Assembly: GCA_018398805.1 (NCBI GenBank)
Contig: JAGFBZ010001942.1
Location: 161,145-225,144 of the forward strand
Length of the DNA: 64,000 bases
From: Hirundichthys speculiger
Lineage: Eukaryota > Chordata > Actinopteri > Beloniformes > Exocoetidae
Direction: 5' to 3'
In this document: piece after piece, positions 35,090 to 47,500 of the stretch
Position numbering within the stretch: position 1 is the first letter of the stretch
Layout: each line of letters starts with the position of its first letter
Made by a program: the position numbers and the translations under genes
The notes under the pieces: generated by a model
The model's input: the letters and a program-made list of their open reading frames with translations, nothing else
Databases searched by the model: none
Told to the model about the DNA's origin: nothing

Positions 35090-35800
35090 CAGTCCCTAAA
35101 GAGCTGGAATGCTGCATAAAACATAAGTAAAAACAGAATGCAATGATTTCCAATTCTCATGAGCAAATACTTTATTCCAAATTGAACATAAAGAATATAA
35201 CAGATGTTGAAACTGAGACATTTTACCAATTTTTTTGGAAATTATCAGCTCATTTTGACTTTGATGGCAGCAACGCATCTCAAAAAAGTTGCAACAGGGT
35301 GATGTTCACCACTGTGTAGTGTCCCGTCTTCTTCTAACAACTGTCTGTAAACATCTGGGAAGTGAGGAGACCAGTTGCTGGAGTTTTAGGAGAAGAATGT
35401 TGTTCAATTCATCTCATTTGTCACAGTAAAGTCACAAAAAATAACTACTGCTTTGTGGATTCTAGCTGCTCAACAGTCCTGGAGCTTCATTGATGGAGTC
35501 TTTCCAGATGTTTAAGCTGCCCACTATAGACACTGACCACATACCATCAGAGATGGAGGCTTTTGAACCGTAGCTGAATAGTTCCTCTGCTCTTTAGTCT
35601 GCAGGACACAGCCTCCATGGTTTCAAAAAGAATTTCAAATTTTGATTCATCTGACCACAGAACAGTTTTCCAGTTTGCCTCAGACCTTTTTAGATGCGCT
35701 TTGATCCAGAGAAGACAGCAGAGTTTCTGGACGGTGGTCACATATGGCTTCACACCAGGATTTCTTAATTTTGCTGCTTTGATCTCTTCATTCAGCTGTC
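35090..35800 (-). mobile_element. Tc1-like transposon remnant, antisense
   Basis: Minus-strand translation includes KAHLKRSEANWKTVLWSDES followed by KFEILF, the conserved second-Asp segment of Tc1 transposases. The upstream sequence (GTTGCAACAGGGTGATG read on plus) is a common fish Tc1-family end. Internally deleted. Confidence 0.65.
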
Positions 35801-36219
35801 ACTCTTATTGGAAATCAGTTTTATTAACAGTTACACTGCAATTCAGCATTATGATGGTCATTTTATATGCAGTCTATTTAGCCTATAATTATGAAGGTGA
35901 TGGACTTCAGGATGGGTGAAATGTTTCTGATCTCATACATCTGTCTACATATATTTCTCGTATAATTCAGTATCATTGCAGTTGCTGTAAATGATTGGAA
36001 ATGACTGAGCTTGCAAAGGTGATTACACGAAAGTTGGTGACGAGGGTCACCCCGTATAAAGTCCCATTCATGTCATATCCATTTCTTTCACAATCTTGAT
36101 CCCGTTTTTGAACAATGGTTTGGACAAAGGAGCCCTCCGTAGAAGGACTCTCTGAAGGAAGTGTCTGGGAGCAGGTCGGACCCACTGGCCTCTCTCCAGT
36201 GATGGCATTCATTACTCGA

Positions 36220-36667
36220 TGTCATGGTCTGGGTCGGCCCTGACAGCCATTCTTGGGTTTTTCTTTTTTTCTGTATCAAGTTGGCGTTGCCTGTCTCTCG
36301 TCTACTCTGTTTCCTGTTTTACTTTGATGGTCTGTCTTGTCGTCGTTGTATTCTGCTTTTTCTTCCTTCCCCGTGTCATCCTGATTGTTTGCACCTGCCT
36401 CTTGTTTGTCCCTCTGTGTATATAAGTCTTGTCATTTCTTTTCTATTTACTGGTCCGTCTACTTGTTCTGCTGAGTGTTTCTCTGTTCAGACACCTGTTT
36501 GTTCTCCTGCCTGTCACCCCACTCGTTGTCCTGTTTCATCCTGCTGTTACCTTTTAGATTACCGTTATGAACTCTTAGTTAAGTTTAGACTTTGTTTTTG
36601 TCAATAAATCAATCTTCTTGTAATCCTGCATTTTGGTCCTCCATTCAACACACCTAAAATCCTGACA
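36220..36667 (+). mobile_element. Solo LTR, 448 bp
   Basis: Starts TGTCATGGTCTGGG and ends CCTGACA, with a 5-bp target duplication CTCGA on both sides (36215-36219 and 36668-36672). Contains TATATAAG at 36419-36426 and AATAAA at 36603-36608, which is the expected promoter then poly(A) order on the plus strand. No matching second LTR or internal region nearby, so it is the product of LTR-LTR recombination. Confidence 0.82.
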
Positions 36668-38190
36668 CTCGAGGAGACGAGGCCCACTTTATGTAAATTA
36701 CATTCAATTTAATTCATCAACATACAAGATGGTACAGCCTTTTTTTTTTTTGGACTGGAGACCTGTCCAGGGCCGACGTCTGCTGTTCACCCAGAGAGAG
36801 CTTGGATAGACCCCAGCAGACCCCCGTGACCCCGTACAGAAGTAAATAGGTGTGTTGGATGGAGCTATATAAAGGGAACCAATGGGGAAATTGAGTTGTT
36901 AAGAATATTAGAATGAAATTGTTCAAGAGTTTAAGGAACCTTTTCAATGCCAGATACTGTTTTGATAGTTAAATTGAAAAAGGTTTCAGGTTTTCTCTGG
37001 TGATATTAAAACAAAACAAAGCTAACAGTGCATTTAGGTTTTCTATTTGGAGTTGTAGTTATGGTCTTTCCCAAAGATTGTGAATAAAAGAATAATATGA
37101 ATACACAACATTTCTGTATTTTGAGGTCACGTTTCTCCACCAAACAACATATCTTTAAGATTTTCAAACATCTACAATGAAAAAAGTTCATCATATTAGT
37201 TAAGATACACAAAATAAGAGTAAAGTTTCTTCATCACTGTGACGAGATGTACATTTAGAATCCAAATTCAATTTATTTTTTTTTAAGTTTTTTTTATCAC
37301 CAGAAAACATTTATAAAGAAACTGGAGTTTGTAGCCATCCTCGCGGGGATCCAGGATTCATCCCCGTACATCTTTTGTATTCACACAGATCTTATTTCTC
37401 TCCTATATGTATAAACGAGGCTTTAGTTTGAAACTACCACTAGAGACTGTGTTCAGTTGGAAGCAACAAAGGCCACATTATTGATTTTTAACTGCCAGGT
37501 GGTGAAAAAAATGCCTATATTTGTTTTATGAAATGTCACTAAATGTCAGCATGTCAGTAAATTATCTTATTTTGACTTAATGGAAATGTATCTTTGTTCT
37601 GCATTTAAACCAGCGAGGAGCTCAAACACCGTAAGAGTTATATTACACTCTCTTTATTGAGTTTTTTTAAGAACATCAAATCTATAATGCACTCTAATGT
37701 CCATGCATATGGCACATGGTTTTAAATCAGTTATTATTTTTTATATAAAAATTGAGAGAGAAAGAAGAAAAAAAAATAGAAGCAAATGACACATGTAAAA
37801 CCAAAAACTGCCGTATCTTCTATAATAAAGTGACATGTCCCCTGAGTGAGAATCTGAGGATCTCCAGCTGCAAATGGTTGGTGGGAATTTTTATTTCCAA
37901 TAGTAACACAATTATTTTTCTTTATTTGATGGCTCCATAGTAGCTGCCTTTAATCCAAACAACGACAGATCAGGACGGAGCTGTTTCACAAAACCTCTGG
38001 CAGAGTTGGCTGACAAGGCTTTGGTCGAGGAATTGGAGATATTCAGGCTTGTCTACCTTATTTTCCAGTAGAATTAAACCTGTGCAGGTTTGTATTTTCC
38101 AGTAATAGAGGTATTTTTCCAGTAAGACAGGAGGTGATCAGTGCTGTATGTCTGTTAGTTGACAAGCTAAGACCATCAATAGGATGGTCC

Positions 38191-38196
38191 TTTATT
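38191..38196 (-). terminator. carm1l: Candidate polyadenylation signal of carm1l
   Basis: AATAAA on the minus strand, about 285 bases past the inferred carm1l stop codon at 38478-38480. Confidence 0.45.
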
Positions 38197-38477
38197 CATC
38201 TTGGTGGAGCTCCACAGAGGGCAGAGGAAGAATTCATTAAGTGTTAGAGCAGGATCATTAGACCTGGCGCTGATCCGTGTCCTCTGTACACTGGTGTTGG
38301 GCTGGAGACCAACCGTCCTGGGACTCCACCTCCTCAGCAGTGAGGATGTTTCTAGCTGTGGAACCAGGACAAGGTCCTGCACAGTCATAGTCACACAACC
38401 ACCATTTTTAGAGTTTAATTCTTAGTAAAAGCAGTTGATGTCCATTTAGGTTACAATTATACATTCTGGAACCTGAT

Positions 38478-38592
38478 CTATGTTTCAGCGAGGAAGCAGA
38501 ACCTGAAAAAAGGGTTCTTGAGGTCCAGTTTGTTTCCTGATCTGAAGCCCGACTGATCGACCGTGGCAGTGATTTGGATGTCATAGCTCTGC
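38478..38592 (-). CDS. carm1l: carm1l last exon seen, early stop after the fold
   Basis: Encodes [17 protein letters not shown] and LDLKNPFFR, then FCFLAET and TAG. The acceptor is a tandem CAGCAG (NAGNAG); using the second one keeps the CARM1 alignment. A weak donor (AG/GTTCTG) lies just after NPFF at the position where CARM1 continues, but I found no downstream exon for the CARM1 C-terminal tail before the AATAAA at 38191. Confidence 0.75.
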
Positions 38593-41500
38593 CTGCTGGG
38601 AAAAAGATTAATACAAAAAGAGAAACACATTTCCATGAGAAAAGTCAGCTGGAAAACACCTTCTTATCTTGGTGGCAGAGAAGACGTGATTATGGCATAT
38701 GACATTTTTTATGGATTTTGAAAAAAAACATCAAAAATGAGAGACAAGAGAAAATTAAAGTCTTAATCATACGGTTTATAAATACAGTCTGTTGAGAACA
38801 GCAAGAGTCACAGTAAATAAGCTCAATTCAAAGCAGCAAAAAAGACTCTTTCCTGTTAAAATATTGATTTCAGTTTCATCTAAAGAAATATTAGATTACT
38901 TTTTGGATGTATCATCTAGGATGTTTCATCTTCCGTCGCTACTATTGGCTAAAACCAGACAAAGCAACTATAGACCCCCATCCTGCTCTCTCAGCTGTGT
39001 ATCACTTTATGTTACTATGTTACACATCAACAATGATGAAACTAGCTCACAGAGCTACAGCGGACATCAGGGCAGAGATGACTAAGAGTTTTAAGTAAGT
39101 AATGATAGAAGAGACAACGAGGCGGTGAAGCACTGCTTCTGCTAGAAGCTGAGGAATTCATCTTTTTACATACTAGCATGAGCATCAGCCAAACCAAAGA
39201 GGACCACGACAGAGGACGAAGAAGAGAAATGCTTAGACTGCTTTTTACTTGTTGATAAAAGGTACAGGAAGAAACAGTGCGAGAATGACGCTGAACTCAT
39301 TATTTCCCTGCAGGACTAGTAGGTAATGTCTCATTATTGGTAGCTAGCTTCCTGTGTTGTTGCTGTGGTTTCTTGTTTTGATGCTATGCTAATGTTGTCC
39401 ACTGTGTAATTTTGTTTTTGTTGATCATTAGACATCTACCAATCAACTACATCAACATCTACAGTCATGGAAAAAATTATTAGACCACCCTTGTTTTCTT
39501 CAGTTTCTTGTTCATTTTAATGCCTGGTACAACTAAAGGTACATTTGTTTGGACAAACATAACAATAACCACAAAGATTGCTCATAAGAGTTTTATTTAA
39601 GAGCTGATATCTTACCATTTTCCATGGTTTTCTTGATTACAACCTAAATCACTTAAGTTTTTACATCAATAGCTATGGCATTGTACTGCCAAAAACACTG
39701 CTTTTATGCATTCAGTGTTTTCTTTTCTGTCTGTTTTAGTCACATGATGATGTTTAGTGGTACCAGGTATTAAAATGAACAAGAAAGTGAAGAAAAAATG
39801 GTGGTCTAATAATTTTTTCCATGACTGTACATCAACTTAAGTCTGGTTGAGCCGCCCAGTGGCGCAGTGGCTAGGGCGGCCCATATACAGAGCCTATAGT
39901 CCTCATGCAGCGGTTGCAGGTTCGACACCTGGCCTGTGCGACACTTTGCTGCGTGTCTTCCCTGTTCTTGCTGTCTTTCCTTAACTGTCAAATAAAGGCC
40001 ACTAGTGCAAAAAAAAAAAAAACACTAATTAAAAAAAAAAAAAAAAATATATATATATTATATATATATATATATATCTGGACTGATGTCTAGCTGCCAT
40101 GTTTTCAACTAAAACCAGCATTTCCTCCGTTCCTGTATAACTTTGTAGTTGATAGCGTACCAAGCAAGTTATAATTTCAATCAAGTGGTGTTGTGAAGTA
40201 AATTTAGGTATCTTTTGTCCATTACCATCATGGCCAATGGATGTTATTGGCTAAATTGTCTATTTACTGTTCATAATTTTCTGTTCTTTGGTCGTTAGCA
40301 TCACAGCTGTAAAAGTGCCTGCGTGCTTATTCTTGTTGGCCAGATGTTTGCTTGTGTTTTGTATAGTTTTTGTATTTTAATGCTGTCGTGTTAAAGGTTT
40401 TACCCTGCCGGCCCAGTATTTTTGTGTAAAAATCAAAGAATAAATGTTAATTTGCAGAGATACAGCACGTAGGCTACATTATAGCCAACTATGTTGCTGC
40501 GCTGAAAGCTGGCATTATGTTGACGTTTTTCAATTCTCGTCAGTCTGTTGCTTCTGTAGATTTTCTTCTTTTACCAGATATATTAAACTACACCTGGTAA
40601 CAAATGCACATATATTGCCATCTGTAGATAGGGTTCTGTTCCTTTCCTTGTATTTCCAACAGTGCTGGACCGTACCAGAACTATAGGGCACCCCCATTTA
40701 CATTTTGCCCAGATAATATGAAGTTGAATCAGCATGTGGGGTTATGGGCAGTTGCCCACTTTCCAGCCTCAGTGAAAGCACAGATGTACCTGTTATTGGA
40801 GACCAGCAGAACAGTCCCAGACAAAGTTTGACCAAGCTTGGCGAACAGTGGTGTCTGAAGCAAACACCTGACCTGAGACCAGCGGGTCAGAGGCTCAGTG
40901 GGTGCAGTGGACAGCCAGACCGTGGATCTACAAACAAAGAATGAGAGAAATTATATCAGTTATTAATTCATTTAACTGGACTTCAGTGAGACCAAAGATG
41001 ATGACAAGAATGATGGCCTTTGTTCAACCTACTGCCAAGACTTCATGTGAACAAAACCACGCTCCATGACCCTTAGAGGCCTACGAACCATGTAGATGTC
41101 ACATAAGTTAATACCAAGATCTAAATATCATTCAGAAATACCCATCTTGAACAGAAGAGTCTATATTATTAGACTCTGGGCAACAAAGATCCCAATAGCT
41201 GTGGTCCCTTCAGGGTAGCCAGTGAAGTGGCTCTACTTCTGGTTGAGTAGACCAGTTCCAAGTGAAAACTAGACAGACAGGTCATCAGTACGCTCATGCA
41301 GGGCCAGGTGACTTTAGCACAAGAGCCAAGTTCTAGACGTGTCCACCTGGCCTTGAAATGAAAAACAGCAGAGCCGAGGATTGGCCTGATGATCACCCAT
41401 TGGATCTAAACTACCTTCTTATCCTATTAGACGCTGAAATGGCTGAGATATAAACCTTAAAAGTTCTGGCTATCTCGCCTTGATCATACTGAGATTCCAG

Positions 41501-44500
41501 GAAATGGATGATAAGTGATAAATTGTACAAAGTATGCAAATGGACAAGCATTCATGTGCAAAAATCTGAGACGACCCTTCGCCTCACACCAATAATTACC
41601 TCTAGAAGATGGTGCTTATGGTGCTCGACAGCTAACTAATGTATCACAGCTTCTTCCAATCTGAAATGTATCACTTTTGCTGCTAACCCTAACCCTAAAC
41701 CTAACCCTTTCTTCTTATTCTTAGCCGTCTTCTTTTTTTATTTATTGGCGGTTTTCAAACGGTAAACGTGATGCAACACTCCCACCAGGTGCTATGGAGT
41801 GGTAGTCACTGGATCACACCAGGTCCAACACTGTAATCACTGTACGTCTGAAAGGACCACAGTTTTACCCTGGACCTCGCTAATGGGAACCCTCAGAATG
41901 AGAAAAGACAAGTCAAACTTGACAGGGACATTAAAATGGCTAAACAATGTCATCTCCTACCGACATCATACCCAATCAGTACCAAATCAACACCAACCCC
42001 CAACCCAGGACTTTTTTAAGGACACCCTGAAGAACATAACTCAAGGCAGGGAGTTACTTAAATCCTGTAGAAGTTCCCAAAATGTCCTGTTATGGGGACA
42101 TTCCTGGTAATGGAGATACAAGCCGTTACCAGGAGCAGTTAAGACCCATAAATCTATCCCAGAACCCTGCAAATGGAAACCTACCTGTAGCTTGACTCAA
42201 CAGTGAAAGGAGATGTCTTGTTTGGGTAAGCTAATACTTGTTTGGGTCATTATAGAAACAATGCCTGTATCAGCGCTGCACAGTAGCATCAACTGAACTT
42301 TCGATTTATAGCAAAGTTGTTCTCAGGTCAGAAATGTTCTGAGTCTAAAGAACAGGCAGAACGTTGTCATTGTAATGAGACACTAGTGATGTAAAGAGAG
42401 GATGTAGACAATGAATTCAACTTCTATAAAAGAAAACATTTTCAATGTGCGTTTTAGTTGCTCTGTTCAAATTTGAAAGTAAATAACTAGTAAACATGAA
42501 TTAATAGATGATTAAAAAGTAAAGGGAATGATCACTTACTTGGATCCCAGAAAAGCCACATCGAACCAGAAAGCGATACCATGAACCAGACCAGACTGGA
42601 GCAGCGTAAACACAAAGGGGATCTCCATTCTGAAAATGCAGGGGTTTCTCAGTTTTTCTGTGTTTCAAACAGATGCATTGCAAATTGGTTGCATTAAACT
42701 GGTTGCTGAATTTAATGCATTGGTTCCTTTAATGCATTAAAGGTCTTATTGTTATATTTTCAATTCTTTGTTTTCTTATCCTTGCAAAGTATCATTGGTT
42801 TGCAGCAGTATTTTAGTACAACTTTCCAAACTAGATGTCTAGTATTTTACAACCACAAAATCTGAAAATGTTGGGACAATATAGAAAATACACATAAAAA
42901 CAGATTGTTACTTACTTTCACTTGCGGACTGCAAGACAGTATGAACACAGAATATTTACGTTTTCTTCTCACCAACTTCATCCCATTTGCTAATATAATC
43001 ATCACTGAAGTAGAAATGAACTTTTCATCAAGCTCTGATGCAAGTCCATACTTCATCAGTTACAATTATATAAAACCACAGTTTATGTATAATTAAGGGT
43101 GTGGTTTTATGAACGACAGCTGAATTACCGTTTATGGTGTTAAAGGCTACCAAACACCAGTATCACTACCTAGCACTTTCTGCACTGCTTAGCATTGCGA
43201 ATAGTTTTGGGGTGGCCTGGAAGGGTCCTGGCCATATCTTGATTATGCTGCATCTATTGTTAATTAAGGACTTTCTTTGGATACCTGTGTGGGTGTTTCA
43301 TGGTACATTTCTATTAGTTGTTTAACTGACAGAGATCGCAGAGATAACCGCCGTTTTTGAGTGCCGATTTGTAATGTGATTGTGCATCTTTTGATCAAAA
43401 CAGCCGATATTGCACAGTAGGAACCCGCCTTAGACCAAAAAACAGCCTCAAAAGCATTCTTCTGAAACTCTAAACTGTCAAATGGCCCGGAGAGATCGTT
43501 GGAATCAGCTCAGCTTCTAATCAATAATCACTATTAACTCTGTGTGTTAAAGGAGAGACGGATGTGAAAACAGAAAAAAAGTGGTAAATTGATGTGATTT
43601 GGAATCAATCTATAAGCCATGACATGGGTGATTCAATAATTCAATGATCAGAACCGATGATTGATCAGAAAGATGTATTCGGTATGATTTGGGTCGGGAC
43701 TGTGAGTCTCTGCTTTCAGCGGCTGAGTGGAGGTCACTGTGTACTCAGGGGAATAAAAACAACCCATATGTTTATCAAAACAGGAGTAGGAGATAGCAGC
43801 CGCGGGTGAGGTAATGTAAGCACGAGCCGGTAACTAGTCTAAACAAGTGAAGTAACAGAAGGAGAGGTGATTTACGTGATTTGTAAGCAATTCCTAATCA
43901 ATGACATGTATGAAATGTGTGTGTGATTAGTCAAGGATCAGAAACAAAATGTATTAGATTTTGGTAATAGATCTGTGTTAGTTAATGTATGTTACAAGGG
44001 AAAACTTATTTTTGTTGGGTCAAAAACGGACAGAGACAGAGCGGAGCGCATGTTCCTCTCTGGAATGTCAACAGGGCAGGAGAGAGGGCGTAAGTGTAAA
44101 CATAAGTTACTTCGCCATACACAACACTTGGGCCAGGTGTCTGGGTCAAATGACGATGTCATCCGCTCAGCTCAGAAGTGGCCTTGGCGAGGTGGGGCTG
44201 TGTGTTTGATACAGAGCGGTACATGGGCTCCGGACTGCAGACGGAGGTTTGTTACCGAATCTGTTATTAAACACGGACCAATCAATCAATCAGTTAATGT
44301 AACGTTGGAACATACATTGATAAGTAGATCGTTAGAAAAAGGGTTAGCGTTAGCTGATAAGCTTTAGCTTAACGGGCTGTATAGCCACGTCAACAAGGTA
44401 ACCTTGGATTGGTGGTGCCATGATGTCATGATGATTAATGTGAACGCCCCTGCAATTACTGTAAACATATGAAGTCATTGTGGGATGTGTGTTATGCATG

Positions 44501-47500
44501 ATTATGTAAAATTATGCACGCCTCTGTATATGTGAATAACCAATCAGAAGTGTCATGTGAGTTTGAGGGAAATTATGTATGCATATGCAAAGGTGAGAGA
44601 ACCAATCAGATGAAGGCTGGTGCAGGGCGAGCAAGGAGAGAGAGAGCACATAAAAAGGGAAGGCAGAAGGACTCGGTGTGGATTCCTGGAGCGATTTTCA
44701 GACGAAGAAGGACTAGCTGAAACCTGGACGAGCAACCCCCATCTGGAGGATTAACTGGAAGGAATTACTTCAAGAAAAGAAGACAGAAAGACGCTTGGAA
44801 CAGGATCTACGAATTTTTCCCAATTCTTGAAGGAATAATTGGAGCCTTTTTGGTTAGCCTAGCTCACCGCTAGCAAGGAGGAGGGGCCGAATCAGCATAC
44901 CTGCCGGCCTGATCGTTTGAGCTCTCTCTCTCTCCCTCCCTGCCAGCGGCCTTGAAAACACATGATGGCCACGTGTGTCTCTCAGCCTGTCCTTGACCAA
45001 CCAGATGAACTGATCAGTAAGCCACAGCTTTAATTTGCCTTTTTAGAATTATAAATTGTATAACCAATCAATGCTGTTGCTTAACCTTGCTAATCTGCTT
45101 TAATAAATATAAAAAACTGTCATAAGACGTCGTTGTGGACATTACATCTGTATTCAGAATTTTTGAAGACTTGTTTATGCCTCTGCACTAACACACAGGT
45201 TCTTATGGGTTATTTTAGCCACATTTTTGTCAAATTGTCCCTGAGGCTCGCTGTCCGAGCCGCTAAAGTTTTCCTAGCCTGTAACAAGAGCCCAAATCGT
45301 GAGAGAAGAGCTGCCGTTAACAAACGTGACCGATAGCGGGACTTCGAGCCACCCGGCTATTCCTCTGAAGGACAGTTATTGGAGTGAGCGGGGCATACGT
45401 TTGGAAGTAGGCAGTGAGAGCTAGGCGTATCTTCTCGACACCAGCTTAAATAAGTTGAGGAAATCTAGTGAGGAACCTCTCCTAGACCGCAACTTCTTAC
45501 CCGTAGGATGGAGAGCTGGTCCCGGTGACAGACTCTGCTAGTCAGAGACTGAACCAAAACTGGGGGATTTTACATTTGGCGCCCGAACAGGGACATGAAA
45601 AAGTGAGTTTCAGGTCCAACTAATCTAAAAAGTGTGCAGCAGGAGGGAGCCTGCGCAGGCACAGAAGATCGACTCCCCCGTGAGGAAAGTGAGGGGGGGC
45701 CGAGCAGCCCGCAGTAATTGCAGGGAGCAAGCGGGAGTGAAGAGGAGCGAAGGTCGTCGGAGAATTTCTAGAGGAAATCCCAAGACTGCGTAGAATAGCC
45801 AACCAGTCTGAACTTTATCCCTGACCCCGAATTTGGTACCTAGGGAGGCTTTAAGGAACAGACGACTCGATCAGACAAAGACAGAGAAGAATGAGAAGAT
45901 GATGAGAAAAATGAAAAATGGCGACAGGACAGAAGAACCTTAGCCCAGAAGAGGATGACCCAGGGTTGGGACCAAGGACTGCAGAAACCAAGCCCCATGG
46001 GACGGCCTCGCCGTCTGGGAAAGCAGAGGAGCAGAAGAGACAAGCCCAGGAGGACCGAGATAGGTTAACTCAGGGCTTAGGGCAGAGCGAGTTCTTAGGT
46101 AGCGACCTTGAGGAAGTAGAAGAGGGATCTGAGGTGCAGAGCTACGCCTCTGAGCCCCCACCTAACCGGCTGAGGGAAGTCAGGATGGTGGATATAGGAG
46201 GGGCTGAAGACCCACAAGAAAGGACCCAGGATCGGCCAGAAATGGCCCAGAGTCAGACGAAGGAAAAGGAACCAACTGAACCAAGCCTCAGTATGGAGGA
46301 AGAATTGAATGAACAGCAGACCACGCCCACACCATTGATACGGAGTTGTGTAGAAGAGATGGACCTGGATTTTCGCCAGATACAGCTCGGGGATGGACCC
46401 AGCGGAGAAGATAAAGAAACCGCTGGAGTTCGCCAACGTGAAGATGGGAACCCTAAGAAGGCCCCAAGACCTGAGTTGGGGAACCATGAAGACCAGAGGC
46501 ATCAGGAAAGGGTACACTCTTCATAACCGTATTGTGCTGGAGGACCTGAGAGATGAAGAATCGTTCCTGGCCCAGTGTGAGGCCGACCTGACCAAAGGGG
46601 CCCAGGCCGGGCACCAGATAAAGAGAACGGCGCCTAGTGAACGGTTTGTGAAGGCTCTGAGGGTGGTGATGACAATACGAGGAGAGGAGGCGAAATTTGC
46701 GACCAGGCCAAGGACAGGACACATGGTGGCCACCCTGGATCAGGCCATGAAGACATGGGATCTGGAAACCAAGTACTACGAGGAGAAGAGGAAAAAGGAG
46801 ACCAGGCCCTCTGCCAAGGTTTCAGGGAAGGTAGTCGCTAAATTGACCACGCAATATCAGGAATCAAGACAGGACTATCAAGGCCGACCGCACCCCTCAC
46901 ATAGAACATCCACAGCTTATCAACCCAGGCAGCCACCGACCAGGAAATCAGATGGAAAGCCTAGAAAAGGTGAATATCTGCCAGCCAAGGAGTACAGCAA
47001 GTTGACACCAGAGCAAAAGGAGGCCCTCCGGGTTGCCCGTAAGGCAGCGGGGGGGCCCCGGAAATGAGGGGTTTGAAGGCGCGGGTCGCTCTGGGAGAAT
47101 CCTACTGGAAGAGGGACGAAATCTACGCTAAGGTGGACGGAATCCCATATCTGGTGGACACTGGAGCTGAGGTGTCGATGACCCGCAGGAGCCTTGAGAC
47201 AGTAGGACACCCGAAGATCCAAATTGTCACCGGAACCATCAAAGAGGTGCCAATTGAAGCGTGGAAAGGAATGGTGTGGGTACTAGGCCCGAAAAAAAAA
47301 TCTGATTATAGTAAGAGAGTTGAAGAAACCCAGAAAGAATGGGGCTCTCTGTGAAGAAGCGGTGGGTGGAATCTGCTGCAGTCAAGGTCAGTTCGTATAG
47401 AACCAACCCGAGTAGTAGAAACAACAGCCAGTAAACGGATGGTAAGAGTGACCGGCCAACTAAGTGATTGTCCGCCAAGGACAGAGGAGACAACGACCCT

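Larger units (their letters stand above)
34654..38170. other. Intergenic region between cnot9 and carm1l
   Basis: Must hold the cnot9 promoter near 34654-34960. It also contains a Tc1-like remnant (35090-35800), a solo LTR (36220-36667), an L2-type tail (36750-36850) and AT-rich DNA without recognisable features (36900-38150). Confidence 0.6.
43476..45574 (+). repeat. 5' LTR, 2,099 bp
   Basis: Begins TGTCAAATGG and ends GATTTTACA (TG...CA). The U3 part (about 43476-44675) holds a 130-codon ORF, two CCAATCAG boxes and a TATA-like box. R contains AATAAA at 45102-45107. U5 runs to the end. It differs from the 3' LTR only in five small indels as far as I could see. Confidence 0.95.

Noticed and set aside
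36224..36607. 127-codon ORF rich in Cys, Leu and Val
   Set aside because: Lies entirely within the solo LTR (36220-36667) and spans its TATA and near its poly(A) signal; low-complexity chance frame.
39850..40021. Functional tRNA gene
   Set aside because: Has A and B box-like words but no cloverleaf with a proper acceptor stem, and it has a long tail and A-rich end; it is a SINE.
46095..46517. 140-codon minus-strand ORF opposite gag
   Set aside because: A shadow of the acidic, codon-biased gag-like frame; nothing supports antisense coding.
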